Shown: positions 42,401 to 52,776 of the stretch, one piece after another
Layout: each line of letters opens with the position of its first letter
How positions within the stretch are numbered: position 1 is the first letter of the stretch
Assembly: GCF_003402475.1 (NCBI RefSeq)
Contig: NZ_BFAB01000004.1
Span: 62,001 to 126,000, forward strand
Length of the DNA: 64,000 nt
Origin: Mycobacterium sp. MFM001
GTDB taxonomy: Bacteria > Actinomycetota > Actinomycetes > Mycobacteriales > Mycobacteriaceae
Reading direction: 5' to 3'
Position numbers and translations under genes: made by a program
The notes under the pieces: generated by a model
Seen by the model: the letters and a program-made list of their open reading frames with translations, nothing else
Told to the model about the DNA's origin: nothing
The model's database searches: none

Positions 42401-42964
42401 GTCAACGTCACCGACATGTTCACCCGGCTGATCCTGAGCCTGCTGGCTACCGGGATCGCGCCGCGCTCGTTCTATCAGCTCGACGCCGACGGCAACCGGC
42501 AACGGGCCCACTATGACGGGCTGCCAGCCGATTTCACCGCCGAGGCCATCACCACGCTCGGCAGTCAGGCCACCGACGGCTACCGCACCTACAACGTGCT
42601 CAACGCCCACGACGACGGCATCTCGCTGGACACCTTCGTCGACTGGCTGATCGCCGACGGTCAGCAGATCGAGCGGATCGACGACTACGCCGAGTGGCTC
42701 GCGCGGTTCGAGGCGGCGATGAAGGCGCTGCCCGAGAACCAGCGGAAGAACTCGGTGCTGCCGCTGCTGAGCGCCTACGCGCGGCCGGCGGCTCCCACGC
42801 CCGGCAGCCATCTGCCCGCCGAGAAGTTCCGCGCCGCAGTGCAATCCGCGGGCATCGGTGCCGACAACGACGTGCCGCACTTGACCGAGGCGTTGATCGA
42901 CAAGTACGTCACCGACCTGCGTCAGCTGGGTCTGCTGGAGGGTGCCGGCGCCCACGTGGCGTAG
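39425..42964 (+). CDS. car: Carboxylic acid reductase (adenylation, carrier and reductase domains; FadD9 type)
   Basis: This 1179-residue enzyme reduces carboxylic acids to aldehydes with ATP and NADPH. The start is ATG 39425 after GAGGGAGG. The adenylation domain covers about 1-640 (LIYTSGSTGTPKGAMYT near 252, DGYGATETGGG, FYKTGDIMEEL). The carrier domain follows, with the phosphopantetheine serine in ELGGDSLSAFSF (Ser685). The NADPH-dependent thioester reductase domain starts near 777 (LLTGANGYLGRFLCLEWL) and has the YATSKWAGEVLL catalytic Tyr/Lys. M. tuberculosis has FadD9 elsewhere (Rv2590). A phosphopantetheinyl transferase must act in trans. It may clear or use fatty or aromatic acids. 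Confidence 0.96.
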   Translation: MTETGREQRLAHRIEELYANDPQFRAAAPLPQVTAAAHQTGLRPWQVVEEYLTGYADRPVLGQRSRELIGQDAPGRATATLLPGFETITYQRLRERVEALSSVWDANLPGGFKPGDFVAVLGFTSIGYAIIYLTCIRLGAVFVPLQTSSTAQQLKPIAAETGPRIFAASIESLDTAVDVVIDTPSVERLVVFDYFNYDHEQRAKYQDACERLSAAGRDLDVMPLLPELDSGRKLPVIPPFIPPPDENPLATLIYTSGSTGTPKGAMYTADMVTRLWQRPHSPSLDIGKQIPAIHLQYMPLSHVYGLEWLIATLASGGIGYFTAKSDMSTLFDDIALVRPTALNLVPRVCDLIYRRYRKELDQRSGAQADDEVKAELRQDFLGGRVVSAMCGSAPLSKQMHAFMESLLDVTVADGYGATETGGGIMRNGIIRRPPVTEYKLVDVPELGYFTSDKPHPRGELYVKASNVIPGYFKHPELSAQIFDDDGFYKTGDIMEELEPDHLKYLDRRNNVIKLSQGEFVAVSQLEAIYTASPYIRQIYLHGSSDQPFLLAVVVPNDDAIGDGDARALIADSLQQISAENHLQPYEIPRDFLIEQQRFTRDNGLLSGVGKLLRPALRARYGERLDALYADIAAGQENQIDELRAAAAELPTIDTVRRAAVATLGLEASEAGMPADAKFIELGGDSLSAFSFGSLLEQIYHVDVPVQTIVSPTATLATIARYIDGERDAASTRPTFASVHGRGATEARASDLSLEKFIDADTLAAAPALSVSNGPIRTVLLTGANGYLGRFLCLEWLERLAEAGGTLICIVRGADPVAARQRIEAAIDTGDAEVSAHFRALAADHLEVLSGDLGAANLGVDSQTWDRLAESVDLIVHAAAMVNHVLPYSQLFGPNVVGTAEIVKLAITKRLKPVTYLSTVAVTALPDGSFIGEDVDVREASPSRSLGAAYASGYATSKWAGEVLLREANDLCGLPVAVFRSDMILAHSRYSGQVNVTDMFTRLILSLLATGIAPRSFYQLDADGNRQRAHYDGLPADFTAEAITTLGSQATDGYRTYNVLNAHDDGISLDTFVDWLIADGQQIERIDDYAEWLARFEAAMKALPENQRKNSVLPLLSAYARPAAPTPGSHLPAEKFRAAVQSAGIGADNDVPHLTEALIDKYVTDLRQLGLLEGAGAHVA

Positions 42965-42974
42965 TCAGAGCGCG

Positions 42975-44780
42975 TTAGGCAGGCACCACCCGTTCACGTG
43001 AGACCACGTGGGTGACCGGGATCGGGTACGTCGAGCGGGCCTTGTCGACGAGCCCGAGCCGCAGCCAGGACGACCGGCCTTCGGCGATCACCAGCTGATC
43101 GGGGCGGAAATCGCGCACCGCGTGGGCCAGCGCCCGCAGCGGCCGGTAGTCGCCGAGCTCGCCGTCGGCATGCAGGCCCATCTCTCGCATCGCGGACAGG
43201 ATGCTGTCCAGCCGCTGCTGGGCGGCCTGCAGCGTCGCGTCGAAAACGTAGACCGGGCCGGTGTTTTCGGCCTGGCCGGTGTCGACGGGGCTGGCCGGCA
43301 CGCAGACGAAATAGTCCGCTCGTGCCTTGGCGTCGACGCGGCGCAGCACGTCGAAAAGCTCACTGCCGGAGACGTTTTTGTTGGCCAGCACCAACACCCG
43401 GGTCGCCTTGCCGGTCGGCCGCGGCTCGGCGCCGGGTTCGGCCGGCCCACGCCACCAGCGGGGCACGAAGTACAGCGCCAGCACCACCGCCCACGACAGC
43501 AGGCTCAGGAACAGCTGGGTGCGCGCCTCGTGCTCGAACACCATCTGCACGAGCACGGCGACGATCCCGGCCAGGGTCAGAATCGACAGCACCGGAAAGC
43601 CCCACATCTTCACCCGCAGCCGCTCCGGCGGTGTCCTGCGGCGTAACACGATCTGGGACAACGCGATCAGCAGGTAGACGAACAGCACAATCGCGCCCGA
43701 GGACTTCAACAGGAAGACGAACACGCTTCCCGGCGCGATCCAGGCCATCAGCACACACAAGAAGCCCACCACCGACGCGCCCAGGATCGCGTTGTAGGGC
43801 ACTCCACGGCGGCTGACCTTCACGAATTGAACCGGCGCCTCGTGACGCGCCGCGAGCACGAACAACATTCGCGACGCGGTGTAGAGCCCGGAGTTCAGAC
43901 ACGACAGCACCGCGGTGAGCACCACCGCGTTCATGATGTGGCCGGCGCCGGGAATTCCCATCGTCTTCAGCGCGGCGACATAGGGTGACGCGCCGAGTTC
44001 CGTTGAGTTCCACGGCACAATCACCGCGAGCAAAAACACCGAGCCGACGTAGAAGACCAGGATGCGGGCGACCACCGACTTGGTTGCCCGCCGCACCGCG
44101 CGTTCAGGGTTGTCGGTTTCAGCGGCGGCGATCGTAGCGACCTCGGCGCCCACCATCGCCGAGATGACGACGGCGACGGCGCCGAAGATCGTCGCGACTC
44201 CGTGCGGGAAGAACCCGCCGTGCGCAACCAGGTTGGCAAAACCCGAACCGTGGTGCGGCCACAGCCCGACCACGAACAGCGACCCGACGGCGAGAAAGAC
44301 GATGATCGTGGCGACTTTGATTCCAGCGAACCAGAATTCGAACTCCCCGAACGACGACACCGAGAACAGGTTCGTCGCCGTCATCGTCAGCATCAGGATC
44401 AGCGACAGCACCCACAGCGGCGCGTGGAACCAGTAGGTGATCACCCGGCCGCCGGCCACCGCCTCGAAGCCGACGACGATCACCCAGAAGTACCAATACA
44501 GCCACCCGACCGAGAATCCCGCCCAGTCGCCGAGCGCGTCGCGGGCATAGTCGGCGAAGGATCCGGTCGCCGGGTTGGCGGCGGCCATCTCCCCCAGCAT
44601 CCGCATCACCAGAACGATCAGCAGGCCGCACAGCGCGTAGGTGACGAATGCCGCCGGGCCGGTCTCACCGATGACGACGCCGGAGCCGACGAACAGCCCG
44701 GCGCCGATCACCCCGCCGATCGCGATCATGTTGAGTTGCCGCTGTGACAGGCCTTGGCGCAGCTTCGTCGTCGTGCTCAT
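42975..44780 (-). CDS. APC-family amino-acid permease with C-terminal soluble domain
   Basis: From ATG 44780 (AGGAGGGG upstream) the protein has 601 residues. Residues 15-430 form a twelve-helix amino-acid permease of the GABA/proline/lysine type: MIAIGGVIGAGLFVGSGVVI, EMAAANPATGSFADYA, and SAMVGAEVATIAAAETDNP. The last 144 residues (KATRVLVLANKNVSGSEL onward) form a soluble alpha/beta domain like a universal stress protein, facing the cytoplasm. M. tuberculosis gabP (Rv0522) stands in this locus but is 434 residues, so the extra domain is a difference. The substrate is not fixed by the sequence. Confidence 0.88.
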   Translation of the reverse strand: MSTTTKLRQGLSQRQLNMIAIGGVIGAGLFVGSGVVIGETGPAAFVTYALCGLLIVLVMRMLGEMAAANPATGSFADYARDALGDWAGFSVGWLYWYFWVIVVGFEAVAGGRVITYWFHAPLWVLSLILMLTMTATNLFSVSSFGEFEFWFAGIKVATIIVFLAVGSLFVVGLWPHHGSGFANLVAHGGFFPHGVATIFGAVAVVISAMVGAEVATIAAAETDNPERAVRRATKSVVARILVFYVGSVFLLAVIVPWNSTELGASPYVAALKTMGIPGAGHIMNAVVLTAVLSCLNSGLYTASRMLFVLAARHEAPVQFVKVSRRGVPYNAILGASVVGFLCVLMAWIAPGSVFVFLLKSSGAIVLFVYLLIALSQIVLRRRTPPERLRVKMWGFPVLSILTLAGIVAVLVQMVFEHEARTQLFLSLLSWAVVLALYFVPRWWRGPAEPGAEPRPTGKATRVLVLANKNVSGSELFDVLRRVDAKARADYFVCVPASPVDTGQAENTGPVYVFDATLQAAQQRLDSILSAMREMGLHADGELGDYRPLRALAHAVRDFRPDQLVIAEGRSSWLRLGLVDKARSTYPIPVTHVVSRERVVPA

Positions 44781-44813
44781 GCGCCCCTCCTGCGTCAGCA
44801 GCATGACCGGACG

Positions 44814-46205
44814 CTAACACCCGTCGGCGCTCACACCGCCGCGGCGCGCAGGCTTGCCGCTATGGTCGCGCGTCGCACCAACCGCAGCCAGAAGGCGCCG
44901 CTTCTGCTCGCTGAATTCCTCGTCTGTCAGGATTCCCTCGTCGTGGAGTGCGGCGAATTCGCGTAAATCGCTGGCGATTGCCGCCACCGGACTGGCCGGT
45001 GACGTCTGCGGTGAATTCGCGCGCCGGCCGGCTGCCACCCCGACACGCTCCGCGCGACCCAAGCCGACCGCACCGGCCAGTGCGCTCCCACCCATACCGG
45101 CGAGGGCCATTTCGCTGAACGCGGTTCCCGCCGGGCCCGCCAGTGCCGCCGGCGCGGCAGCGGCGCTGGTGGCCGACAACGCATATCCGACGGCGCGTAT
45201 CTCCGGGGCGGCCGTCGCCCAGCTCGCCGGCACCGACAACCCGCCGACCGGGACCGCCCGGCCCATGGCTCCCGACACCGGCGCCGCACCGGCAACCGCG
45301 CTACCCGAGCCCGCCACCGTCGACGTTCGCGACTGGCCTACGGCGTTCAGTATTTCGCGGTGCTCCGCGGAGAGTTCGTCTTGCTCGGCGAGGATTTCTT
45401 GGGAATCAAGCGATGCCGAATACCATGCCCCGCCCGACAGGACTGCGCCGGCAACCGACACTGCCCCGAAACCGGGCGTGAGGGCCAGGCCCTCCATCAG
45501 GGTCACCACGTTTGCAAGGTCGCCGACCCCCGGTGGCAGGACCTGCAGCGGCTGCACCGCGGCAGGCACCGCGGCGGGCGCCACCGAGGTCAGCTGAGAC
45601 GCGGCCGCCTGCGCATTTGTCACGGCTGACGTGCCGACGGCCCCGCTGACCGGCGCGGCCTGGTTGGCCAGCGTGGCCGGATTGCTGCTCTGCAGCGGCG
45701 GGGTGAACGGCGCCAACCTCGAGGCGACCGCCGAGGAGGCGGCGTAGCCGTACATCGCGGCGGCATCTTGGGCCCACATTTCGTCGTAGAGGGCTTCGGT
45801 GGCCGCGATCGCCGAGGTGTTCTGGCCCAAAATGTTTGTCGCGACCAGCGCCATCAGTTGCGCGCGGTTAGCCGCGATCACCGGTGGGGGCACCGTCGCG
45901 GCAAACGCCGCCTCGTATGCGGCCGCGGCCGCGTTGGCTTGGTTGGCCGACAGCTCAGCCTGCCCCGCGGTGGCGCGCAGCCATGCCACGTATGTCGCAG
46001 CCGCGGCTGCCATCGATGCCGACGCAGGTCCCAGCCAAGAGCCATCCGTCAACTCGACGACAACCGCGTCGTAAGAAGTTGCGGCCGAATTCAATTCAGC
46101 GGCCACCCCGCCCCAGGCCGCGGCGGCGGCCAGCATCGGCCCAGAACCGGGGCCGGAATACATTCTGGCTGAGTTGATTTCCGGCGGTAACGCTGCGAAA
46201 TGCAT
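44814..46205 (-). CDS. PPE-family protein (SVP type) with C-terminal SHOCT-like domain
   Basis: The 463-residue protein starts at ATG 46205. The N-terminal PPE domain (1-180) has [25 protein letters not shown] and the WxG turn [17 protein letters not shown] near residue 330 is the Ser-Val-Pro motif of the SVP subgroup. The C-terminus, after an Ala/Gly-rich linker, contains [20 protein letters not shown] and then SEQKRRLLA (412-441), the signature of a SHOCT domain. PPE proteins form dimers with PE proteins and are exported by type VII systems; the PE partner lies 13 nt upstream. I know of no fixed role for this one. Confidence 0.92.
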   Translation of the reverse strand: MHFAALPPEINSARMYSGPGSGPMLAAAAAWGGVAAELNSAATSYDAVVVELTDGSWLGPASASMAAAAATYVAWLRATAGQAELSANQANAAAAAYEAAFAATVPPPVIAANRAQLMALVATNILGQNTSAIAATEALYDEMWAQDAAAMYGYAASSAVASRLAPFTPPLQSSNPATLANQAAPVSGAVGTSAVTNAQAAASQLTSVAPAAVPAAVQPLQVLPPGVGDLANVVTLMEGLALTPGFGAVSVAGAVLSGGAWYSASLDSQEILAEQDELSAEHREILNAVGQSRTSTVAGSGSAVAGAAPVSGAMGRAVPVGGLSVPASWATAAPEIRAVGYALSATSAAAAPAALAGPAGTAFSEMALAGMGGSALAGAVGLGRAERVGVAAGRRANSPQTSPASPVAAIASDLREFAALHDEGILTDEEFSEQKRRLLAAVGATRDHSGKPARRGGVSADGC

Positions 46206-46218
46206 GTCTTTGCCCCCG

Positions 46219-46515
46219 TCAGCTCGCAGCTACCGCGTTGGCGGATTCGGTGGCTGCATAGGCACCCGCGCTGGCGCTCAACGTGGCAACGAACATGTCG
46301 TGAACCGCCGCCGCCTGGGCGCTGACAGCCTGATAGTTCGCGGCATGTGCCGCGAACTGCGCCGCCACCGCTGCCGATACTTCATCGGCGGCGGCCGGGA
46401 CCACCGCGGTGGGAGCGGCCGCGGCCGCGTTCTGGGTGGCCACTGCCGAGCCGATGCCGGCCAGGCTGTCGGCCGCCGCTGTCAACATTTCGGGCTGTGT
46501 GGTCACGAACGACAT
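46219..46515 (-). CDS. PE-family protein
   Basis: From ATG 46515 (GGAGGAGAAG upstream) the product has 98 residues: a lone PE domain. It opens [20 protein letters not shown], continues as two long helices ([21 protein letters not shown]), and ends [16 protein letters not shown], where YAATE is the YxxxD/E type VII secretion signal. It has no PGRS or other tail. With the PPE gene 13 nt downstream it should form a secreted heterodimer. Confidence 0.93.
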   Translation of the reverse strand: MSFVTTQPEMLTAAADSLAGIGSAVATQNAAAAAPTAVVPAAADEVSAAVAAQFAAHAANYQAVSAQAAAVHDMFVATLSASAGAYAATESANAVAAS

Positions 46516-46645
46516 GTCTTCTCCTCCTCTGGAATGTGGGTCTGCGCCGGAGCGCACGGGTCGAGTACCCACCTAGTAGCTAACCCCGCTCGCGGGAGTT
46601 GAGGAGCGTGTCGCTGATACCGGCCGGGTTTGCCCCGGCAAGGAT

Positions 46646-47254
46646 CTATACCGGCAGGGCGCGCAACACGGCGGGCAGGCTGGGCAGAAAGTGCTCGGCG
46701 GCAAAGGCGCGGACGTCGTCGGCGCTGGCCAACGGTTGGCGGCTGGGCAATAACAGCACGATCGCCGCGTAGCGCAGGATCGTCTCCGCGAGTTCGTCGA
46801 CCGCCGGCTCGCCGATGCGATCCGCGAACCCGTCGGGGAAGATCACCCGCAGGGCGGCGGCCATCCGCTCGACCGCGGCGCCCCAATGCTGCTGCGCCAG
46901 TTCGAGCATCAGCCCAGGCTCGTCGGCGAGCATCCGGGTCAGCACCCTGTGCTGGCGAAACCGCATGATCGACAGCGTGAACGCCTCCACATAGTAATTC
47001 GATTGTGGGCGGCGGTTTTTCAGCTCGTCGGCGATGTCGGCGAACAGCACCGCGTTCTCCCGGTCGATGACGGCGGCGACCAGCTCGTCGCGGTTGGCGA
47101 AGCGGCGGTAGATCGTGGTGCGGCTGACCCGGGCGCGGCGGGCTACGTCGTCGAGCGCGACCCGCCGGAAGCCATGCCGCTCGAACTCGACGACGGCGGC
47201 GTCGAGGATGGCGCGGGTGGCGGGATCAGGCCCGGGAGTATCCGGCACGGGCAA
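46646..47254 (-). CDS. TetR-family regulator of the MpaB-type gene
   Basis: The product has 202 residues from TTG 47254; GTG 47248 is an alternative. The HTH is [50 protein letters not shown]. The C-terminal all-helical domain includes [21 protein letters not shown] and [21 protein letters not shown]. Its start overlaps the end of the MpaB-type gene by 20-29 nt on the same strand, so both form one operon. A palindrome at the front of the operon (48074-48092) is the likely binding site. Ligand unknown. Confidence 0.9.
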   Translation of the reverse strand: MPVPDTPGPDPATRAILDAAVVEFERHGFRRVALDDVARRARVSRTTIYRRFANRDELVAAVIDRENAVLFADIADELKNRRPQSNYYVEAFTLSIMRFRQHRVLTRMLADEPGLMLELAQQHWGAAVERMAAALRVIFPDGFADRIGEPAVDELAETILRYAAIVLLLPSRQPLASADDVRAFAAEHFLPSLPAVLRALPV

Positions 47255-48074
47255 ACCTGTTGTAGCGCAACCGCATCGGCAGATGCTCCCACAGCCAGTT
47301 GACCGGCCGCGAGCGCCACACCGCCGCGAAACGCTGATAGCGACGCTCCTGACGTTCGCTCCACGGCAGGTTCAGCAGGGCGCGGGCCTGCGGCGGCAGG
47401 CCGCCCGTCGTCAGGAACGCCGCGACCGGGTTGAACACCGGCGACACCAGCCGCCACACCAGCGGCGGCACCCCTTTCGGGCACGGGAAGCCCTTGGTGA
47501 CGTAGCCGACGCCGTATTGGGCGGTCTTGTGCGCCACCACGACGTTGTCGAGCATGCCGTTCCAGTATTTTTCGAACTCTGCGTAGTCGGCCGGCATCGC
47601 CCGATCGCTGACTCCGTAACGGCGATACCAGGTCTTCGACTCGAGGTAGATCTGTTCTTTTTCGGCGCGGCTGAGGCGTTTGACGAATGTGTCGGCGAAG
47701 TAGAGCACCTGCTCGACGAAGGTGGCGTGCGCCCAGTAGTAGGTCTCCGGGTCGAGGGCGTGGTAGCGCTCCCCGTCCGGCATGCGGCCCTTGATCTCGT
47801 GGTGGAAGTCGCGCACCTGCTGGCCGGGATGGTCGTTGTCGGAGCCGTAGACGGTCATGAAGATCGGCGGCAGCGAGCGTTTGACGCGGGCTGCGGTGTC
47901 GGAGAAGAACACCGAGTGATCCAGCACGCCCTGCCCGAGCTCGGCGAGCATGTTCTGCAGCACCGCCGGCCGCGGACCGATCAAAAACATGCGGTTGTCG
48001 CCGAAGTAGCGCCACACCAGCGACTCCGGGCCCAGCGGCAAGGCGTCCAGCTGCGTCTCAGCGAGCTCAGTCAT
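47226..48074 (-). CDS. MpaB-type oxygenase (DUF2236) protein
   Basis: From ATG 48074 the protein has 282 residues. It carries the MpaB/latex-clearing-protein pattern: [24 protein letters not shown], a conserved Arg and His ([38 protein letters not shown]), and later [19 protein letters not shown]. Family members such as Lcp and MpaB bind heme b and are linked to rubber-like polyisoprene cleavage or mycophenolic acid side-chain cleavage; most mycobacterial ones are uncharacterised. It leads a two-gene operon with tetR. The heme supply theme of the window fits, but that may be chance. Confidence 0.9.
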   Translation of the reverse strand: MTELAETQLDALPLGPESLVWRYFGDNRMFLIGPRPAVLQNMLAELGQGVLDHSVFFSDTAARVKRSLPPIFMTVYGSDNDHPGQQVRDFHHEIKGRMPDGERYHALDPETYYWAHATFVEQVLYFADTFVKRLSRAEKEQIYLESKTWYRRYGVSDRAMPADYAEFEKYWNGMLDNVVVAHKTAQYGVGYVTKGFPCPKGVPPLVWRLVSPVFNPVAAFLTTGGLPPQARALLNLPWSERQERRYQRFAAVWRSRPVNWLWEHLPMRLRYNRFARAGYSRA

Positions 48075-48092
48075 GTGACACAGTGTTACACA
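48074..48092. promoter_or_regulatory. Operator-like palindrome at the MpaB-TetR operon start
   Basis: The sequence TGTGACACAGTGTTACACA has arms TGTGACAC and GTGTTACA that are complementary at seven of eight positions around one central base. Its first base is also the A of the MpaB start codon on the opposite strand, so bound repressor would cover the ribosome site or the transcription start. Such TGTnACAC symmetries are typical TetR operators in mycobacteria. Inferred binding. Confidence 0.55.
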
Positions 48093-48176
48093 TTCTGACC
48101 TTTGTACCAACCCCGGGGCCGACGGGCAGCCGCCCCCGAATAACGAAACAATTACGTCGAGTGTTAAAATCGCGCG

Positions 48177-48959
48177 ATGCCTTCGCAAATCTATCGAATT
48201 CAGTTTCCACCCGCGAATTCCGAACGACTTGCTCAAGACGAAGTCTTATTCAAACTGATCGAAGACGGCAAGCCGCGGCGCTTACGCTTTCACGATTACG
48301 CGGAAATTTACAAACGTCCGGGGCTCTACGAGGAGCTGTTCTACGGCCGGCTTCGCTGCAATTCGCCCGGCAAGGTGATGGAACTGCTCGAGCGGGCCCT
48401 GCACACCGCCCGCGAGCCGCTCACCGAATTGCGGGTGCTGGATCTGGGCGCCGGCAACGGCATGATGGGCGACGAGCTGAAGCAGGAAGGCATCGCCCGG
48501 CTGGTCGGCGTCGACATCGTCCCGGAGGCGCGTGATGCCGCCTACCGCGACCGGCCCACCGTGTACGACGCCTACTACGTCGCGGATCTCGGCGATCCCG
48601 ACCCGGGCCTGCGCGACGAACTCTCGGAGTGGAGCTTCGACTGCCTGACCTGTGTGGCGGCGCTGGGATTCGGCGATATTCCGCCGCGCGCATTTTTCAA
48701 TGCGTTACGGCTCATCCAGCCCCGCGGCTGGCTGGCGTTCAATATCAAGCAGTCATTTTTGGACGCCGACGAGCAGACCGGATTTTCCCGATTAGTGCGC
48801 GCGCTGATTTTCTCGAAATACCTCGACATCTATCATCTCGAGCTTTACCGCCACCGGCTTTCCATGGAAGGCACCCAGCTGTTCTATTACGCGCTGGTCG
48901 GCCGGTTGACCGCCCCGCTGCCCGACGACTTCCTGGAAACCCACGGCATCGAGGACTGA
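48177..48959 (+). CDS. Class I SAM-dependent methyltransferase
   Basis: The 260-residue protein starts at ATG 48177. The SAM motif is LRVLDLGAGNGMMGDELKQEG near residue 85, with LVGVDIVPEARDAAYRDRP next and FDCLTCVAALGFGDIPPRAF as motif II to III. A helical N-terminal head (PPANSERLAQDEVLFKLIEDG) and a C-terminal GTQLFYYALVGRL lie outside the core. The head and the stretch around 48740-48860 are visibly lower in GC than the middle. M. tuberculosis has possible methyltransferase genes (Rv0520/Rv0521) in this region. Substrate unknown. Confidence 0.88.
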   Translation: MPSQIYRIQFPPANSERLAQDEVLFKLIEDGKPRRLRFHDYAEIYKRPGLYEELFYGRLRCNSPGKVMELLERALHTAREPLTELRVLDLGAGNGMMGDELKQEGIARLVGVDIVPEARDAAYRDRPTVYDAYYVADLGDPDPGLRDELSEWSFDCLTCVAALGFGDIPPRAFFNALRLIQPRGWLAFNIKQSFLDADEQTGFSRLVRALIFSKYLDIYHLELYRHRLSMEGTQLFYYALVGRLTAPLPDDFLETHGIED

Positions 48960-49033
48960 GCCGTTACCAGGCTGTTGTCGGATAGGTGACGCGGTGAGAC
49001 CTGCCGCCGTCGTCCGCTTGGCATGATGCGCTG

Positions 49034-49888
49034 GTGAAATCGCTGACCCGCCGCGACGCGCTGCAGCTAGGAATCGCCGGGGCGGTGGGTTTAGGTACAG
49101 CGGGGTTGACCGCGCTGGGCGCTCTGCTCGATCCACCGAAACCCGCTGCCTCTCCCGACCCCGGACCGGCATCGGCAGCCAGCCCACTGCCCACGCGCGA
49201 GACCGGCTCGTTCGTCTCGGCGGCCCGCGGCGGCGTCGAGACCAAATGGATCATCGCCCGCCCGCCGGGCCAGACCGGCGTCTTGCGACCGGTGATCGCC
49301 CTGCACGGGATGGACAGCGACGCCGCGGGCGTGATGAGCCTCGGCGTGGAGGACGCGCTGGCGCGGCTGGTCGCATCCGGCCGGCCGCCGTTCGCGGTCA
49401 TCAGCGTCGACGGCGGCAACAACTTCTGGCGCCGGCGAGCCAACGGCCAGGACTCCGGCGCGATGGTGTTGAACGAGCTGATCCCGATGCTGGCCACCAA
49501 AAACATCGACACCTCACGGGTGGCCTTCATGGGCTGGTCGATGGGCGGGTACGGCGCCCTGCTGCTGGGATCCCGGCTGGGTCCGGCACGCACCGCGGCA
49601 ATCTGTGCGATCAGCCCGGCGATTTACCTGACGTATTGGGGTGCACCGCACGACGCCTTCGACAGCCTCGACGATTGGCGCAAGAACTCGGCGATGGACC
49701 TGGTGCCGCAGCTGGCGGGGATCCCGCTCCGTGTCGACTGCGGCACCGGCGACGGTTTCTATGTGGCGACCCGGCAATTCGTCAACGAGTTACCCACGCC
49801 ACCGGCCGGCGGGTTCTACCCGGGCGGGCACGACGCGGACTTCTGGCGCCAGCACCTCCCGGACGAGCTGGCCTGGCTGGACTCCTGA
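49034..49888 (+). CDS. Tat-exported esterase/alpha-beta hydrolase (Rv0519c-like)
   Basis: The 284-residue protein starts at GTG 49034 and begins MKSLTRRDALQLGIAGAVGLGTA, a twin-arginine signal, followed by a Pro/Ala linker. The alpha/beta hydrolase core has VIALHGMDSDAAGVM, a nucleophile elbow GWSMGGYGALLLG, DCGTGDGFYV as the acid region, and GGFYPGGHDADFWRQHLPDEL with the catalytic His. The pattern is like the mycolyltransferase/esterase D group. M. tuberculosis Rv0519c is a close relative by place. It likely acts in the cell wall on lipid esters. Confidence 0.87.
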   Translation: MKSLTRRDALQLGIAGAVGLGTAGLTALGALLDPPKPAASPDPGPASAASPLPTRETGSFVSAARGGVETKWIIARPPGQTGVLRPVIALHGMDSDAAGVMSLGVEDALARLVASGRPPFAVISVDGGNNFWRRRANGQDSGAMVLNELIPMLATKNIDTSRVAFMGWSMGGYGALLLGSRLGPARTAAICAISPAIYLTYWGAPHDAFDSLDDWRKNSAMDLVPQLAGIPLRVDCGTGDGFYVATRQFVNELPTPPAGGFYPGGHDADFWRQHLPDELAWLDS

Positions 49889-49955
49889 CGGGACGCCGCT
49901 CGCTTGCTCAGCCTGCACAGTCTCGATGCGCTGGGCGCTGTGTCGCCGGCCCGGA

Positions 49956-50312
49956 TCAGATCGAGCCGGGGCCACCGGTGTTGATGGGGTTCATCGGACT
50001 CATCGGGTTCATCGGACTCATCGGATTGGCCGGATTATCCGGGTTCATCGGGCTGGCCGGATTCAACGGGCTGTCCGGATTCAACGGGCTATTGATGTTC
50101 GCCGGATTAGTAAGGCTATTGGGGCCATAGGGACCGATATTGCAAACAGCACTCGCGTTCGCGATGCAATCGCCCGGGTTGAACGGGTCGGGATTGGCAG
50201 GATCGGCGCCCGCAGGGACGACCGCCGCGATGGCAGGCGCGCCCACCAAAGTACTCACGACCGCCGCCTTCGCCACACCGCGACGAACACCAGGGAACCG
50301 TACAGAACTCAC
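49956..50312 (-). CDS. Secreted Asn-Pro-rich repeat protein, 118 residues
   Basis: A GTG at 50312 follows AGGGAGGAA. Residues 1-36 are a signal peptide (RRGVAKAAVVSTLVGAPAIAA, cleavage likely after PAGA). The mature part of about 80 residues is nearly all short Asn-Pro units: NPDPFNPGDC, NPANINSPLNPD, SPLNPASPMNPD, SPMNPMSPMNP. Two Cys (CIANASAVC) precede the repeats. The repeats at DNA level are about 15 bases long. There is no known domain. It resembles the Asn-Pro-Gly-Thr array of the protein at 24.4-26.3 kb in flavour but not in unit. Function unknown; a wall-associated or free peptide is possible. Confidence 0.82.
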   Translation of the reverse strand: MSSVRFPGVRRGVAKAAVVSTLVGAPAIAAVVPAGADPANPDPFNPGDCIANASAVCNIGPYGPNSLTNPANINSPLNPDSPLNPASPMNPDNPANPMSPMNPMSPMNPINTGGPGSI

Positions 50313-50442
50313 TGAATTCCTCCCTAATCCCGTTTCGTCACCCGGCTATTGGAGCCCATTAGCCGCGACAATACACAGGCAATTCGATTGCATCGCACAA
50401 TTCCGACAATCCAATTTCTTTGCCGAAGGCCGCCTAAAACCG

Positions 50443-52512
<2,070 letters not shown>

Positions 52513-52521
52513 ACTTCGGTT

Positions 52522-52776
52522 CTACCGGGTAGAGCTGTTCCGGGCCCGTCGCAGGTTGGCAACGCCGACCACGGCCAGCACGCCGGCCGCCGTGGCCAGC
52601 AGCAGGGTCAGCAGCAGCAGCGGCGGGTCATAGACCACCGACGTGGTGACCGGCTGACCGTCGAGCACCGGCGCGACCGACACGGTGGAGCGCACCTGCG
52701 ACCACGCCGTCACGCAACCGAAAACCGCGGCGCAGGCCAGCACGAGTTCGACGACGGCGCGGCTACCGGCGCTCAC
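52522..52776 (-). CDS. Small two-helix membrane protein (Rv0514-like)
   Basis: The 84-residue protein starts at GTG or ATG 52776, overlapping the previous gene by 14 nt. Two hydrophobic segments (about 7-24 and 52-72, PPLLLLTLLLATAAGVLAVVGV) flank a short external loop (SVAPVLDGQPVTTSVVYD). It ends in RRARNSSTR. Position and size match M. tuberculosis Rv0514. Function unknown. Coupled to the DUF3093-like gene and followed by the ATPase gene. Confidence 0.83.
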   Translation of the reverse strand: MSAGSRAVVELVLACAAVFGCVTAWSQVRSTVSVAPVLDGQPVTTSVVYDPPLLLLTLLLATAAGVLAVVGVANLRRARNSSTR

